This document shows, one piece after another, positions 1 through 7,465 of a stretch of DNA of 64,000 nucleotides. The DNA is from Pseudomonas sp. G2-4. GTDB taxonomy: Bacteria > Pseudomonadota > Gammaproteobacteria > Pseudomonadales > Pseudomonadaceae. The stretch is from positions 6,103,001 to 6,167,000 of the forward strand of contig NZ_CP125957.1 of NCBI RefSeq assembly GCF_030064125.1, written 5' to 3'. Numbering within the stretch: position 1 is the first letter of the stretch; each line of letters starts with the position of its first letter. The position numbers were made by a program, and so were the translations under genes. The notes under the pieces were generated by a model, which saw only the letters and a list, made by a program, of their open reading frames with translations, searched no databases and was not told the DNA's origin.

Positions 1-342
<342 letters not shown>

Positions 343-376
343 TCGGCGCTGCTCCCCTGTGGGAGCGGGCTCTTTT

Positions 377-464
377 GTGTGAGCGAGCCTGCTCGCGATG
401 CAGACACCTCGATCTGACTGTTGGACCGAGGTGAGACTGATCGCGAGCAAGCTCGCTCCCACAC
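377..464. repeat. REP pair, family A (ahcY-metF spacer)
   Basis: Two inverted copies of the GAGCGAGC-TTGC-TCGCGAT type REP flank a spacer that can itself pair (ACACCTCG with CGAGGTG). A related partial element (GTGGGAGCGGGCTC) precedes it near 358-371. The pair fills the space between ahcY and metF; it may reduce read-through but is not a classical terminator. Confidence 0.85.
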
Positions 465-525
465 CAGCCTGCCTTACAGGATCTGCGTAGGCTTCTCCGG
501 CTCACGAGTTTCCAAGGATATGACC

Positions 526-1371
526 ATGTCCCAAGAACGTCGCTACAGCTTCGAGTTCTTCCCAACGAAGACCGATGCTGGGCATGAAAAACTGATCGCC
601 ACTGCCCGTCAGTTGGCGAGCTACAACCCCGATTTCTTTTCCTGCACCTATGGCGCCGGCGGTTCGACCCGTGACCGCACGATGAACACCGTGTTACAGC
701 TCGAAAGCGAAGTCAAAGTCCCGGCCGCCCCCCACCTGTCTTGCGTGGGCGACAGCAAGGACGACCTGCGCGGCCTGCTGACCCAGTACAAGGCGGCGGG
801 CATCAAGCGCATCGTTGCCTTGCGCGGTGACTTGCCCTCGGGCATGGGCATGGCCAGCGGCGAGCTGCGCCACGCCAACGATCTGGTTGAATTCATTCGT
901 GAAGAAACCGGCGATCACTTCCACATCGAAGTCGCGGCGTACCCGGAAATGCACCCCCAGGCGCGCAATTTCGAAGACGACCTGCGTAACTTCGTGCGCA
1001 AGGCCAATGCCGGCGCCAACAGTGCGATCACCCAGTACTTCTTCAACGCCGACAGCTATTTCTATTTCGTCGAGCGCATACGCAAGATGGGCGTCGACAT
1101 TCCTGTCGTGCCGGGCATCATGCCGATCACCAACTACAGCAAGCTGGCGCGTTTCTCCGACGCCTGCGGGGCGGAAATCCCACGCTGGATCCGCAAGCAA
1201 CTGGAAGCCTACGGCGACGATACATCCAGCATCCAGCGCTTCGGCGAGGAAGTCATCACGCAAATGTGTGAGCGCTTGCTCCAAGGTGGTGCGCCGGGGT
1301 TGCATTTCTATACGTTGAACCAGGCCGAAGCCAGCCTGGCGGTATGGAACAATCTCAAGCTGCCGCGTTGA
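526..1371 (+). CDS. metF: Methylenetetrahydrofolate reductase
   Basis: The 281-residue protein matches bacterial MetF over its full length: EFFPTKT near residues 10-16 carries the catalytic Glu, RGDLPSG and the AAYPEMHP segment belong to the flavin and folate site, and ITQYFFN and the C-terminal TLN motif are also present. It reduces 5,10-methylenetetrahydrofolate to 5-methyltetrahydrofolate with FAD, supplying the methyl group for methionine synthase. The frame is open further upstream to 421, but that part lies in REP DNA. ATG 526 has AAGGA at 514-518 seven bases upstream and begins MSQERR as in relatives, whereas ATG 520 is too close to the same Shine-Dalgarno sequence. A terminator follows directly. 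Confidence 0.96.
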   Translation: MSQERRYSFEFFPTKTDAGHEKLIATARQLASYNPDFFSCTYGAGGSTRDRTMNTVLQLESEVKVPAAPHLSCVGDSKDDLRGLLTQYKAAGIKRIVALRGDLPSGMGMASGELRHANDLVEFIREETGDHFHIEVAAYPEMHPQARNFEDDLRNFVRKANAGANSAITQYFFNADSYFYFVERIRKMGVDIPVVPGIMPITNYSKLARFSDACGAEIPRWIRKQLEAYGDDTSSIQRFGEEVITQMCERLLQGGAPGLHFYTLNQAEASLAVWNNLKLPR

Positions 1372-1390
1372 CACTGATGCAGTGGCACAA

Positions 1391-1421
1391 AAGGCCTTGG
1401 TGAAAACCAGGGTCTTTTTTT
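1391..1421 (+). terminator. Rho-independent terminator after metF
   Basis: CCTTGGT and ACCAGGG pair (one G-T wobble) around a GAAA loop and are followed by a run of seven T. It separates metF from the solute-binding protein gene. Confidence 0.75.
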
Positions 1422-1552
1422 ATGCAGTTTGTTGCGCCGCTCCAGCCCTTGCCAGGAGCATTTACCCTGAAACGTATACTGCGGGCGATCGATCCGTATC
1501 GCACGCAGGCAAAAGGCAACTAAGGCCCGAACCAGAGCACTCTAGCTATTTG

Positions 1553-2362
1553 ATGAGTTCTCGTCGTAACCTCGGGTCCATGCCCGTTATTGCCCAGTTA
1601 CTCACTGCCCTTCTTCTTTTCTTCCTGAGCATGGCTGCCCGGGCCGAGAAGTTGCGCATTGTCACCGAACCCTGGGCACCTTATGTCTACGAGGAAAACG
1701 GCAGGATGCTGGGCCTGGACTACGAAACCACGGCCATTGTATTCAAGCGCCTGGGTATCGACGTGGAATGGCAGTTCCTCCCATGGAAGCGGTGCCTGGC
1801 AATGCTGGAACAGGGACTGGCGGACGGAGCGCTGGATATTTTTCACAGCGACGAACGCGACGCCATGCTGCTCTATCCCAGCGAACCGCTGTCGGACGTG
1901 GAGTTCGTGATGTTCTACGCCAACGCCCGGCCCTATCCGTTTCGCACGCTCGATGACCTGGGTGGCCTGACCGTCGGTACATCGCCCGGCTACCTGTACA
2001 GCCCGGCTTTCAGCGAATCGTCCCTGTTCAAGCGTGAAACGGCGCCGACCCACGAAGCCAACTTCGGCAAATTGCAGCTGGGCCGGATCGACCTGCTCAT
2101 CACCGACCGCCGGGTGGGCCGGCATGTACTCACGCAAATGCAGTTGGGCGACCAGATCACCGAAAACCCGACGGTCGTGAGCCGTCAAAGCCAATACCTG
2201 GCGGTACGGCGCAATGCCGGGATGGATTTGCTGGTGCAGCGCTTCGGGGCCGAACTCAAGCGTTTCAAGCGCGAACCAGCCTATGCCGAGCTCAGTGCCC
2301 GCTACGGAGCCAACCTTGCGACCAAAACGGCAGCGCCCTACCCGGCCGCCACACTGAAATAA
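1553..2362 (+). CDS. Periplasmic substrate-binding protein, SBP_bac_3 type
   Basis: The 269-residue protein starts with a hydrophobic signal peptide ending in AARA around residue 31, followed by KLRIVTEPWAPYVYEENG, the usual opening of family 3 solute-binding proteins for amino acids and related ligands. A central LTVGTSPGYLY segment and the later LLITDRRVG fit the two-lobed fold. No permease or ATPase gene is next to it, so it may be an orphan receptor rather than part of a transporter; the ligand cannot be told from sequence. ATG 1553 is preferred; ATG 1580 would still leave most of a signal peptide. The longer open frame upstream crosses the metF terminator and is not coding. Confidence 0.85.
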   Translation: MSSRRNLGSMPVIAQLLTALLLFFLSMAARAEKLRIVTEPWAPYVYEENGRMLGLDYETTAIVFKRLGIDVEWQFLPWKRCLAMLEQGLADGALDIFHSDERDAMLLYPSEPLSDVEFVMFYANARPYPFRTLDDLGGLTVGTSPGYLYSPAFSESSLFKRETAPTHEANFGKLQLGRIDLLITDRRVGRHVLTQMQLGDQITENPTVVSRQSQYLAVRRNAGMDLLVQRFGAELKRFKREPAYAELSARYGANLATKTAAPYPAATLK

Positions 2363-2401
2363 ACCGTTGAGCAGCAGGAAAGCGGCGCACGGCGTTTGCT
2401 C

Positions 2402-2410
2402 TGTTATACT
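2402..2410 (+). promoter_or_regulatory. Extended -10 promoter element for rhlE (candidate)
   Basis: TG-T-TATACT at 2402-2410 fits an extended -10 hexamer of the vegetative sigma factor. No good -35 is visible, as expected for extended -10 promoters. Transcription would begin near 2417 and give a leader of about 205 bases before rhlE. Confidence 0.45.
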
Positions 2411-2416
2411 CCGGCC

Positions 2417-2623
2417 TTCCCGCCAGGCTCACGCCCGGACGCCCGGTCTTGCAAAAGGCATCCCGACACCGCTACAGCGCAGCTTCCAGCCCGCGCGAGC
2501 CCTGTCCGGACCCGTCTTTCAGACTCGGCAGGACCGGACGGGGTGACGTCTTTTTGTTGAACGTCATTCGCGCCCGGCAAGACTATCCCATTGGGCCAGG
2601 CCCTCACTAAAACAGGATTACTC
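2417..2623 (+). promoter_or_regulatory. Long structured 5' leader of rhlE
   Basis: About 205 bases without a convincing ORF separate the candidate promoter from the rhlE start. CCCTGTCCGG at 2500-2509 pairs with CCGGACGGGG at 2534-2543 (one wobble). CCCGTC at 2511-2516 can compete for GACGGG at 2537-2542. TGACGT at 2544-2549 pairs with ACGTCA at 2561-2566. The overlapping alternatives suggest a folded, possibly switching leader. Confidence 0.5.
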
Positions 2624-4498
2624 ATGTCCTTTGCTTCCCTCGGTCTCTCCGAGGCTTTAGTCCGCGCCATCGAGGCCGCCGGCTACACCCAGCCTACCCC
2701 GGTGCAACAGCGGGCAATTCCCGCCGTGTTGCAAGGCCGCGACCTGATGGTTGCGGCGCAGACAGGCACTGGTAAAACCGGCGGTTTTGCCCTCCCGATT
2801 CTGGAGCGGCTATTCCCTAACGGTCACCCAGACAAATCCCAGCGTCACGGCCCGCGTCAACCGCGCGTACTGGTCCTGACCCCAACCCGCGAACTGGCCG
2901 CCCAGGTGCACGAGAGCTTCAAGGTTTACGCTCGCGACCTGAAGTTCGTCAGTGCCTGCATTTTCGGCGGCGTCGGCATGAACCCCCAGGTCCAGGCCAT
3001 GTCCCGTGGCGTCGACGTGCTGGTGGCGTGCCCCGGTCGCCTGCTGGACCTGGCTGGCCAGGGCAGCGTCGATCTGTCCCACGTTGAAATCCTCGTGCTG
3101 GACGAAGCCGACCGCATGCTCGACATGGGCTTTGTCCATGACGTGAAGAAAGTGCTCGCCCGCCTGCCTGCCAAACGCCAGAACCTGCTGTTTTCGGCGA
3201 CGTTCTCCAAGGACATCACCGACCTGGCTGGCAAGCTGCTGCACAACCCGGAACGCATCGAAGTCACGCCGCCGAACACCACGGTCGAGCGCATCGAACA
3301 GCGTGTGTTCCGCCTGCCGGCCAGCCACAAGCGTGCCTTGCTGGCGCACCTGATTACCGCCGGTGCCTGGGAACAGGTGCTGGTGTTTACCCGCACCAAG
3401 CACGGTGCCAACCGTCTGGCCGAGTACCTGGACAAACACGGCCTGCCGGCCGTGGCGATCCACGGCAACAAGAGCCAGAACGCCCGTACCAAGGCCCTGG
3501 CCGACTTCAAGGCCGGCGAAGTGCGCATCCTGGTGGCCACCGACATCGCTGCCCGCGGCCTGGACATCGACCAACTGCCCCACGTGGTCAACTTCGAGCT
3601 GCCTAACGTCGACGAAGACTACGTCCACCGTATCGGCCGTACCGGTCGGGCCGGGCGTTCGGGTGAAGCGATCTCGCTGGTCGCACCGGACGAAGAAAAG
3701 CTGCTCAAAAGCATCGAACGCATGACCAAGCAGAAAATCTCCGACGGCGACCTGATGGGCTTTGATGCCAGCACGATCGAGGCCGAGAAGCCTGAAGTGC
3801 GTGAACGTCCGGACGTGCGCAACCCGCGCAATGCCCGTGGCCCACGCGGCGACGGTCCAAATGGCGGCGGTGGCGGCGGCGGTCGCAAGGACAAAGGCAA
3901 GGATAAGGGCAAGGAAAAATCGGCCAGCACTAGCAATGGCCGTGGCGAACGCCCAGCCCGCGAGCAGAAGCCGCGCGAAGGTACGCCGGCCCGTGAACAA
4001 CAGCGCCCGGCACCTCGCGCCTCTGCAGATCGCGCGCCCGACGAGTTCCTGGACGACGATGTCGATAACTTCGGTAACCGCGTCGACTATGTGCCGCAGC
4101 AGAAGCCGGCCCAGGGTCGCGGTCGCCGCCCGGGTGCCCCGGCACAAGGCGCAGCAGGCGCGGGGGCACCGCGTAGCGGCCAGCCACAGGGTCGCCAGAA
4201 CGGTCCACGCAACAGCAACGGCTCGTCCACCGGCACCCCGCCGGCCAAGCGCAGCGGTCCACGCAATGGTGCCCCTCGTGACGGCCAGGCCCGCCGCGAA
4301 GACACCCGCCCGCGCCGCCCGGCCCGTGACGACGACCAGCCTCGCCAGGAGCCTGCGGTGCAGGCCCCACGTGGCAACCAGCCAAAGATCATGCACAAGG
4401 AGTCGAAAGCCGATCGCTTCCCGACACCTGAACAGCTGGATCAACTGCCAAGCCGTCCACGGGGCGAGAAGCCGGCATTGCTGACACGCAATCGCTGA
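2624..4498 (+). CDS. rhlE: DEAD-box ATP-dependent RNA helicase RhlE
   Basis: The 624-residue protein carries the full helicase core: Q motif region near 21-32, Walker A AQTGTGKT at 45-52, DEAD at 160-163, SAT at 191-193 and HRIGRTGR at 335-342. After about residue 385 comes a long low-complexity tail rich in Gly, Arg, Pro, Lys and Asp, with GGGGGGG and many RP/PR pairs. Such basic tails bind RNA and are variable among RhlE proteins. The enzyme unwinds RNA with ATP and is involved in ribosome assembly, RNA decay and cold growth in pseudomonads. ATG 2624 has AGGA at 2614-2617. The gene has its own long leader and converges on yceI across a shared terminator. Confidence 0.95.
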   Translation: MSFASLGLSEALVRAIEAAGYTQPTPVQQRAIPAVLQGRDLMVAAQTGTGKTGGFALPILERLFPNGHPDKSQRHGPRQPRVLVLTPTRELAAQVHESFKVYARDLKFVSACIFGGVGMNPQVQAMSRGVDVLVACPGRLLDLAGQGSVDLSHVEILVLDEADRMLDMGFVHDVKKVLARLPAKRQNLLFSATFSKDITDLAGKLLHNPERIEVTPPNTTVERIEQRVFRLPASHKRALLAHLITAGAWEQVLVFTRTKHGANRLAEYLDKHGLPAVAIHGNKSQNARTKALADFKAGEVRILVATDIAARGLDIDQLPHVVNFELPNVDEDYVHRIGRTGRAGRSGEAISLVAPDEEKLLKSIERMTKQKISDGDLMGFDASTIEAEKPEVRERPDVRNPRNARGPRGDGPNGGGGGGGRKDKGKDKGKEKSASTSNGRGERPAREQKPREGTPAREQQRPAPRASADRAPDEFLDDDVDNFGNRVDYVPQQKPAQGRGRRPGAPAQGAAGAGAPRSGQPQGRQNGPRNSNGSSTGTPPAKRSGPRNGAPRDGQARREDTRPRRPARDDDQPRQEPAVQAPRGNQPKIMHKESKADRFPTPEQLDQLPSRPRGEKPALLTRNR

Positions 4499-4508
4499 GT
4501 GTTTCCAA

Positions 4509-4599
4509 ATGTGGGAGCGAGCTTGCTCGCGATAGCGGTGGTTCAGTCAACATCAATGTGACAGAACTGACGCCATCGCGAGCAAGCTCGCTCCCACAG
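4509..4599. repeat. REP pair, family A (rhlE/yceI junction)
   Basis: GTGGGAGCGAGCTTGCTCGCGAT and its inverted copy enclose about 40 bases. The pair sits between two convergent genes, just before their shared terminator. Confidence 0.93.
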
Positions 4600-4628
4600 G
4601 GTTCTCTGTGTTGCCCGAATCCGAGTAA

Positions 4629-4668
4629 TAAAAAACGCCCCCGATCGCAAGATCGGGGGCGTTTTTTG
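4629..4668. terminator. Bidirectional terminator between rhlE and yceI
   Basis: AAAAAACGCCCCCGATC-GCAA-GATCGGGGGCGTTTTTT is a perfect long GC stem with A and T tracts on both sides, so it can stop transcripts from rhlE and from the yceI operon. Confidence 0.95.
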
Positions 4669-4681
4669 TCAGGCGCGAAAA

Positions 4682-5278
4682 TTACTTCGCTTTGACACCT
4701 TCAAACGTAACGTACAGTTCGACCACGTCGGACGATGGGCCCAGGTCTTTCTGCTTGCCGAAGTCGGAACGCTTGATGCTGGTAGTGCCTTCGAAGCCGG
4801 CACGGTAGCCGCCCCATGGGTCCTTGCCTTCACCCAGGAAGGTGGCCTTGACCACGACCGGCTTGGTCACGCCCAGCAGGGTCAGGTCACCGGACACGTC
4901 CGCAGTTTCTTTGCCATCGGCGTTTTTACCGGTGGATTTGACGCTGGTGGAAACGAAGGTGGCCTTGCCGAACTTGCTCACGTTCAGGAAGTCGCCGCTG
5001 GCAATGTGCTTGTCACGTTCAGCGTGATTGGTGAATACGCTGGCGGTATTGACGTTGAACTCGATCTTGCTGTCTTCAGGCTTGGCGGCGTCGAAGCTGA
5101 ACTTGCCGTCGATGTCCTTGAAAGTCCCGGTGATGTAGCTGTAGCCCAGGTGGCTGATCTTGAAGTCGACAAAGGCGTGCTGGCCTTCCTTGTCGACCAC
5201 GTAGTCGGCAGCCATGGCCTGGCCGGCCGACAGCAGGGCGGAACCAATTGCCAGGGCGGCGAGCGTCTTTTTCAACAT
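4682..5278 (-). CDS. yceI: YceI family periplasmic protein
   Basis: This 198-residue protein has a clear Sec signal peptide ([10 protein letters not shown] to GQAMA, cut near residue 23) and then the YceI lipocalin-like beta-barrel: [20 protein letters not shown], the [11 protein letters not shown] and [12 protein letters not shown] motifs, and RSDFGKQ near the end. YceI proteins bind isoprenoid-type lipids. The P. aeruginosa relative is, from memory, the PasP protein. ATG 5278 has AAGGA upstream; the longer frame to 5311 overlaps the upstream gene. It is co-transcribed with the cytochrome b561 gene, whose stop lies 33 bases upstream, a pairing common in proteobacteria. Confidence 0.93.
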   Translation of the reverse strand: MLKKTLAALAIGSALLSAGQAMAADYVVDKEGQHAFVDFKISHLGYSYITGTFKDIDGKFSFDAAKPEDSKIEFNVNTASVFTNHAERDKHIASGDFLNVSKFGKATFVSTSVKSTGKNADGKETADVSGDLTLLGVTKPVVVKATFLGEGKDPWGGYRAGFEGTTSIKRSDFGKQKDLGPSSDVVELYVTFEGVKAK

Positions 5279-5310
5279 GCTTTCTATTCCTTTGGAGTCG
5301 AGGTTGAACA

Positions 5311-5862
5311 TCAGGCTTGGCGCCCCAGCATGCGCTTGAGGGTCGCGTCACGGTCGATAAAGTGGTGTTTCAATGCAGCCAACGCGTGAAGGCCGGAAAA
5401 AATTACCAGCCCCCACGCCAGGTAGAAGTGAATCTGGCCGGCGACGTCTGCCTGATCGGGCAGTCCGGACACCAACGCGGGTACTTCAAACAGGCCAAAC
5501 ACCGGAATCCCGACACCGTCTGCGGTGGAAATCAGGTAACCGGCAATCATCACGGCGAACAACCCGAGATACAGGGCGCTATGGCCAAGCTTGGCGCCGA
5601 TACGGGTGAGGCGCCCGTAGCTTTGCAGGGTCGGCGGCGGTGGGCTGACAAAACGCCAGATCACCCGCAGCAACATCACCGCCAACAGCACCAGGCCAAT
5701 GCTCTTGTGCAGGTCCGGCGCGTCTTTGCGCCAGGTGCTGTAGTAGTCCAGGCCGACCATCCACAGGCCCAGGGCGAACAACCCGTACACCACCAGCGCA
5801 ATGCCCCAGTGCAGGGTGATACTGACCCAGCCATAGCGAGAAGAAGAGTTGCGTAGCTGCAT
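5311..5862 (-). CDS. Cytochrome b561 family membrane protein (YceJ type)
   Basis: The 183-residue protein has four hydrophobic membrane helices. Histidines placed in them ([35 protein letters not shown]) match the haem-ligand pattern of the bacterial b561 family. Such di-haem proteins pass electrons within the inner membrane, often from or to the quinone pool; the partner here could be the periplasmic YceI protein encoded next, but that is inference from gene pairing. ATG 5862 opens with [12 protein letters not shown] as in relatives, with AGGAT upstream. A near-palindromic AT-rich sequence lies about 50-80 bases upstream. Confidence 0.9.
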   Translation of the reverse strand: MQLRNSSSRYGWVSITLHWGIALVVYGLFALGLWMVGLDYYSTWRKDAPDLHKSIGLVLLAVMLLRVIWRFVSPPPPTLQSYGRLTRIGAKLGHSALYLGLFAVMIAGYLISTADGVGIPVFGLFEVPALVSGLPDQADVAGQIHFYLAWGLVIFSGLHALAALKHHFIDRDATLKRMLGRQA

Positions 5863-5906
5863 TGCTCATATCCTGTAAAAACTGCGACCAAGACTAGCGA
5901 GTTATC

Positions 5907-5946
5907 TATCGATTTAAAGCGGAAATTTTCGCTTTGAAATATCGAG
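5907..5946 (-). promoter_or_regulatory. Imperfect palindrome upstream of the b561-yceI operon
   Basis: AAAGCG at 5916-5921 and CGCTTT at 5930-5935 are exact inverted copies around GAAATTTT. Outer CGAT and ATCG arms continue the symmetry with a three-base offset. Size and position, 50-80 bases before the start codon, fit a regulator-binding site. No regulator gene adjoins. Confidence 0.4.
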
Positions 5947-6206
5947 AAATACGATGATCAGTCTGGCGGGGGTGGGTTAAGGAAAGATTAAACGGAAAAA
6001 TGGCGGGTGTGATGGCAAGAAGGCAGGCAGCCATGGGATGGCCGCATGGATCTCATCGCGAGCAAGCTCGCGCCCACAGGAGACCACGCTGGCGCCGTCA
6101 TCGTGATTAATTTTTTTTGCCCACGCAATATATATGTATCACCTTTTCCATTTTTTATCCTTGATTAAATGCGAGCTTCAACATTCATTGAACAAAGATA
6201 AAAAAC
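5947..6206. other. Intergenic stretch with half REP, border of the accessory pocket
   Basis: No gene was found between the b561 start and the lectin gene. A single family A REP half-site lies at 6054-6080 (ATCGCGAGCAAGCTCGC). From about 6105 the DNA becomes clearly AT-richer (TTAATTTTTTTTGC, AATATATATG). The short frame from 6134 shows no family features. Confidence 0.5.
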
Positions 6207-6713
6207 ATGGCTGTTCCTTACACTCCATTTCGAGCAAGTGGCTCGCCGTTGCTGCCTCCCAATCAAACAATGTCACCGGGGCAGTACCTCCAGTCTCCAA
6301 ATGGGCGATTTCGATTGGTATTGCAGGTTAATGGAAACTTGGTCATCAAAGAGGGTGAAGCCGTAGTCTGGGTTGCAGATGGCAATCAACGCTATAGTGC
6401 AACCTTGTATCCAAAGAGAATGCGAGAGCCCCTGCAATTTGTAATCGCTAATAGTGGTTTTCTTTACGACCCATCCAGAAGACGCTTATGGATTGCTGAA
6501 AGTAGCCATAGCAGGGACAAGTCGCTTTGGTACAACGCTTGTATGGTCATTCAGGATGACGGCAACCTGGTCATCCCTGACAGGCGAACGGGAAGCTAAT
6601 GCTGGGCTCGCTTTGGCTTCGTCCCGGGACGTATGTCCAAGCGAAAGCGGGTCAAAATTTTATTTGAGGACTTTGAAATTAAAACCTGGTCGTTTTCACT
6701 GCCGCCTCTCTAG
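6207..6713 (+). pseudogene. Lectin-like bacteriocin (LlpA type) gene, internally deleted and interrupted by a stop
   Basis: The first 130 codons (6207-6596) encode one monocot mannose-binding (B-lectin) domain: LPPNQTMSPGQYLQSPN, then LQVNGNLVI, the SGFLYDPSRRRLWIAE segment, and IQDDGNLVIPD, which correspond to the QxDxNxVxY sugar-binding motifs in partly degenerate form. The domain is colinear with the N-terminal domain of putidacin L1/LlpA as I remember it. TAA at 6597-6599 stops it, but the same frame continues with CWARFGFVPG and later KTWSF to TAG at 6711-6713, which resembles the C-terminal tail of LlpA (WARFGF). Intact LlpA proteins have about 275 residues and two lectin domains, so the second domain appears deleted. 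The 130-residue product could still be made. Start ATG 6207 has only a weak ribosome site. Confidence 0.75.
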
Positions 6714-6715
6714 AG

Positions 6716-6865
6716 TCACTTATTGACGCACTCAGGCCTGTAAGGATCCATGTCGCATCTATAAACTAATTGAGGATCGTGCTTTTTCAGCACCATACGA
6801 CCATCAGCAGTGCAACCACTGACACCGAATACTGCCAATAGCATTAAAGCCGCTATCAACCTCAT
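6716..6865 (-). CDS. Small lipoprotein with DPYRPEC motif (copy 1)
   Basis: The 49-residue product begins MRLIAALMLLAVFGVSGC, a short signal peptide with lipobox VSGC and acceptor Cys18. The mature part is about 32 residues and ends HDPQLVYRCDMDPYRPEC, with Cys37 and Cys46 eight residues apart. ATG 6865 has GGAG five bases upstream; the frame is open to 6919 but those codons overlap the neighbour's end. It lies 38 bases downstream of a related gene on the same strand, and its stop is two bases from the end of the lectin pseudogene on the other strand. I do not recognise a family. Lipidation and a Cys pair that could form a disulphide suggest an envelope protein. Confidence 0.7.
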   Translation of the reverse strand: MRLIAALMLLAVFGVSGCTADGRMVLKKHDPQLVYRCDMDPYRPECVNK

Positions 6866-6903
6866 ATTAACTCCAACTTTTACGAGGTGAAAATTGTGAA
6901 TTA

Positions 6904-7065
6904 TTAGTTTACCGAGCACTCAGGCCTATATGGATCGATGGAGCATTTGTGTGCTAGCTGCGGATCTCTTTTTGGAATCATTGGAATTTTTAAAGGATCC
7001 CGGCATTCGCCATACACGCACCCGTACATCGAAACCAATACGACCATTGCCATCAGTATTTTCAT
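6904..7065 (-). CDS. Small lipoprotein with DPYRPEC motif (copy 2)
   Basis: This 53-residue ORF starts at ATG 7065 with AGGAG five bases upstream and ends in TAA at 6904-6906. The N-terminus MKILMAMVVLVSMYGC is a short lipoprotein-type signal peptide with acceptor Cys16 (the residue before Gly is Tyr, so the lipobox is not ideal). The mature part has a further Cys21 and ends RDPQLAHKCSIDPYRPEC, with Cys41 and Cys50 in the same C-x8-C spacing as the downstream copy. Apart from signal peptide and this block the two differ, which suggests an old duplication. Function is unknown. A small hairpin overlaps its ribosome-binding site. Confidence 0.7.
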   Translation of the reverse strand: MKILMAMVVLVSMYGCVYGECRDPLKIPMIPKRDPQLAHKCSIDPYRPECSVN

Positions 7066-7069
7066 ACAC

Positions 7070-7089
7070 GCTCCTGTTTTTCGAGGAGC
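7070..7089 (-). promoter_or_regulatory. Hairpin covering the ribosome-binding site of the upstream lipoprotein gene
   Basis: On the minus strand GCTCCT (7089-7084) and AGGAGC (7075-7070) pair perfectly around CGAAAAAC. The 3' arm contains the AGGAG Shine-Dalgarno sequence of the gene starting at 7065, so folding would hide it. Confidence 0.4.
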
Positions 7090-7266
7090 CTAGACTTATG
7101 GCTTGGTAAGCACTATCGCCTGCTTCCGGTTAAAGGGTGGGAAGTTTCCGATATATCGCCGAGGCGTGTAGGACGTCGCGCTTATCAAGCGGCGCCGATA
7201 CGCTTGATGCGGGATAAAAAAACGCGGCCCTTGGGCCCATGTGGTTCATTCAAGAAAAATGAAGGA
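7090..7266. other. Intergenic stretch, no gene seen
   Basis: No frame with protein-like features was found. The stretch has normal to moderate GC content and includes AAAAAAACGCGGCCCTTGGGCC at about 7216-7238, a possible weak terminator on the minus strand, although its loop would be very small. Confidence 0.3.
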
Positions 7267-7402
7267 CCTGTGGCGAGGGAGCTTGCTCCCGCTCGGCTGC
7301 GAAGCAGTCGTAAACCGGCGGGTGCGGTGTGTCTGATGCTCCGCATTTGGCAGGTTTGGGGGCCGCTTCGCGGCCCAGCAAGAGCAAGCTCCCTCGCCAC
7401 GG
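7267..7402. repeat. REP pair, family B
   Basis: GTGGCGAGGGAGCTTGCTCCCGCT and an inverted copy (AGAGCAAGCTCCCTCGCCAC) enclose a longer spacer of about 90 bases that contains GGGGCCGCTTCGCGGCCC, an inner hairpin. Short frames across it are artefacts of the repeat. Confidence 0.9.
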
Positions 7403-7465
7403 GTTTGTCGATTGCCTTAAGTGAACAGCATTAGGTCCTTGAACCGCGTTCTTTCCACCTGATCG

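Noticed and set aside
343..525. Possible riboswitch between ahcY and metF
   Set aside because: The space is filled by a REP pair, and no SAM or SAH riboswitch core was recognised. The known SAH element lies upstream of ahcY, outside the window.
2810..4444. Long minus-strand open frame (544 codons) opposite rhlE
   Set aside because: It mirrors the codon pattern of rhlE, shows no domain and has an Arg/Ala/Gly-rich composition typical of antisense shadows.
6454..6726. Frame +1 ORF of 90 codons overlapping the lectin gene
   Set aside because: The frame of the lectin itself, read past the TAA, gives the LlpA-like WARFGF tail, so this other frame is not the continuation.
7204..7434. Short ORFs inside REP pairs here and at other REP sites (for example 7185-7400, 10869-11234)
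   Set aside because: They share the same repeat-encoded peptide ([13 protein letters not shown] type) at every site, which shows they come from the repeat and not from genes.
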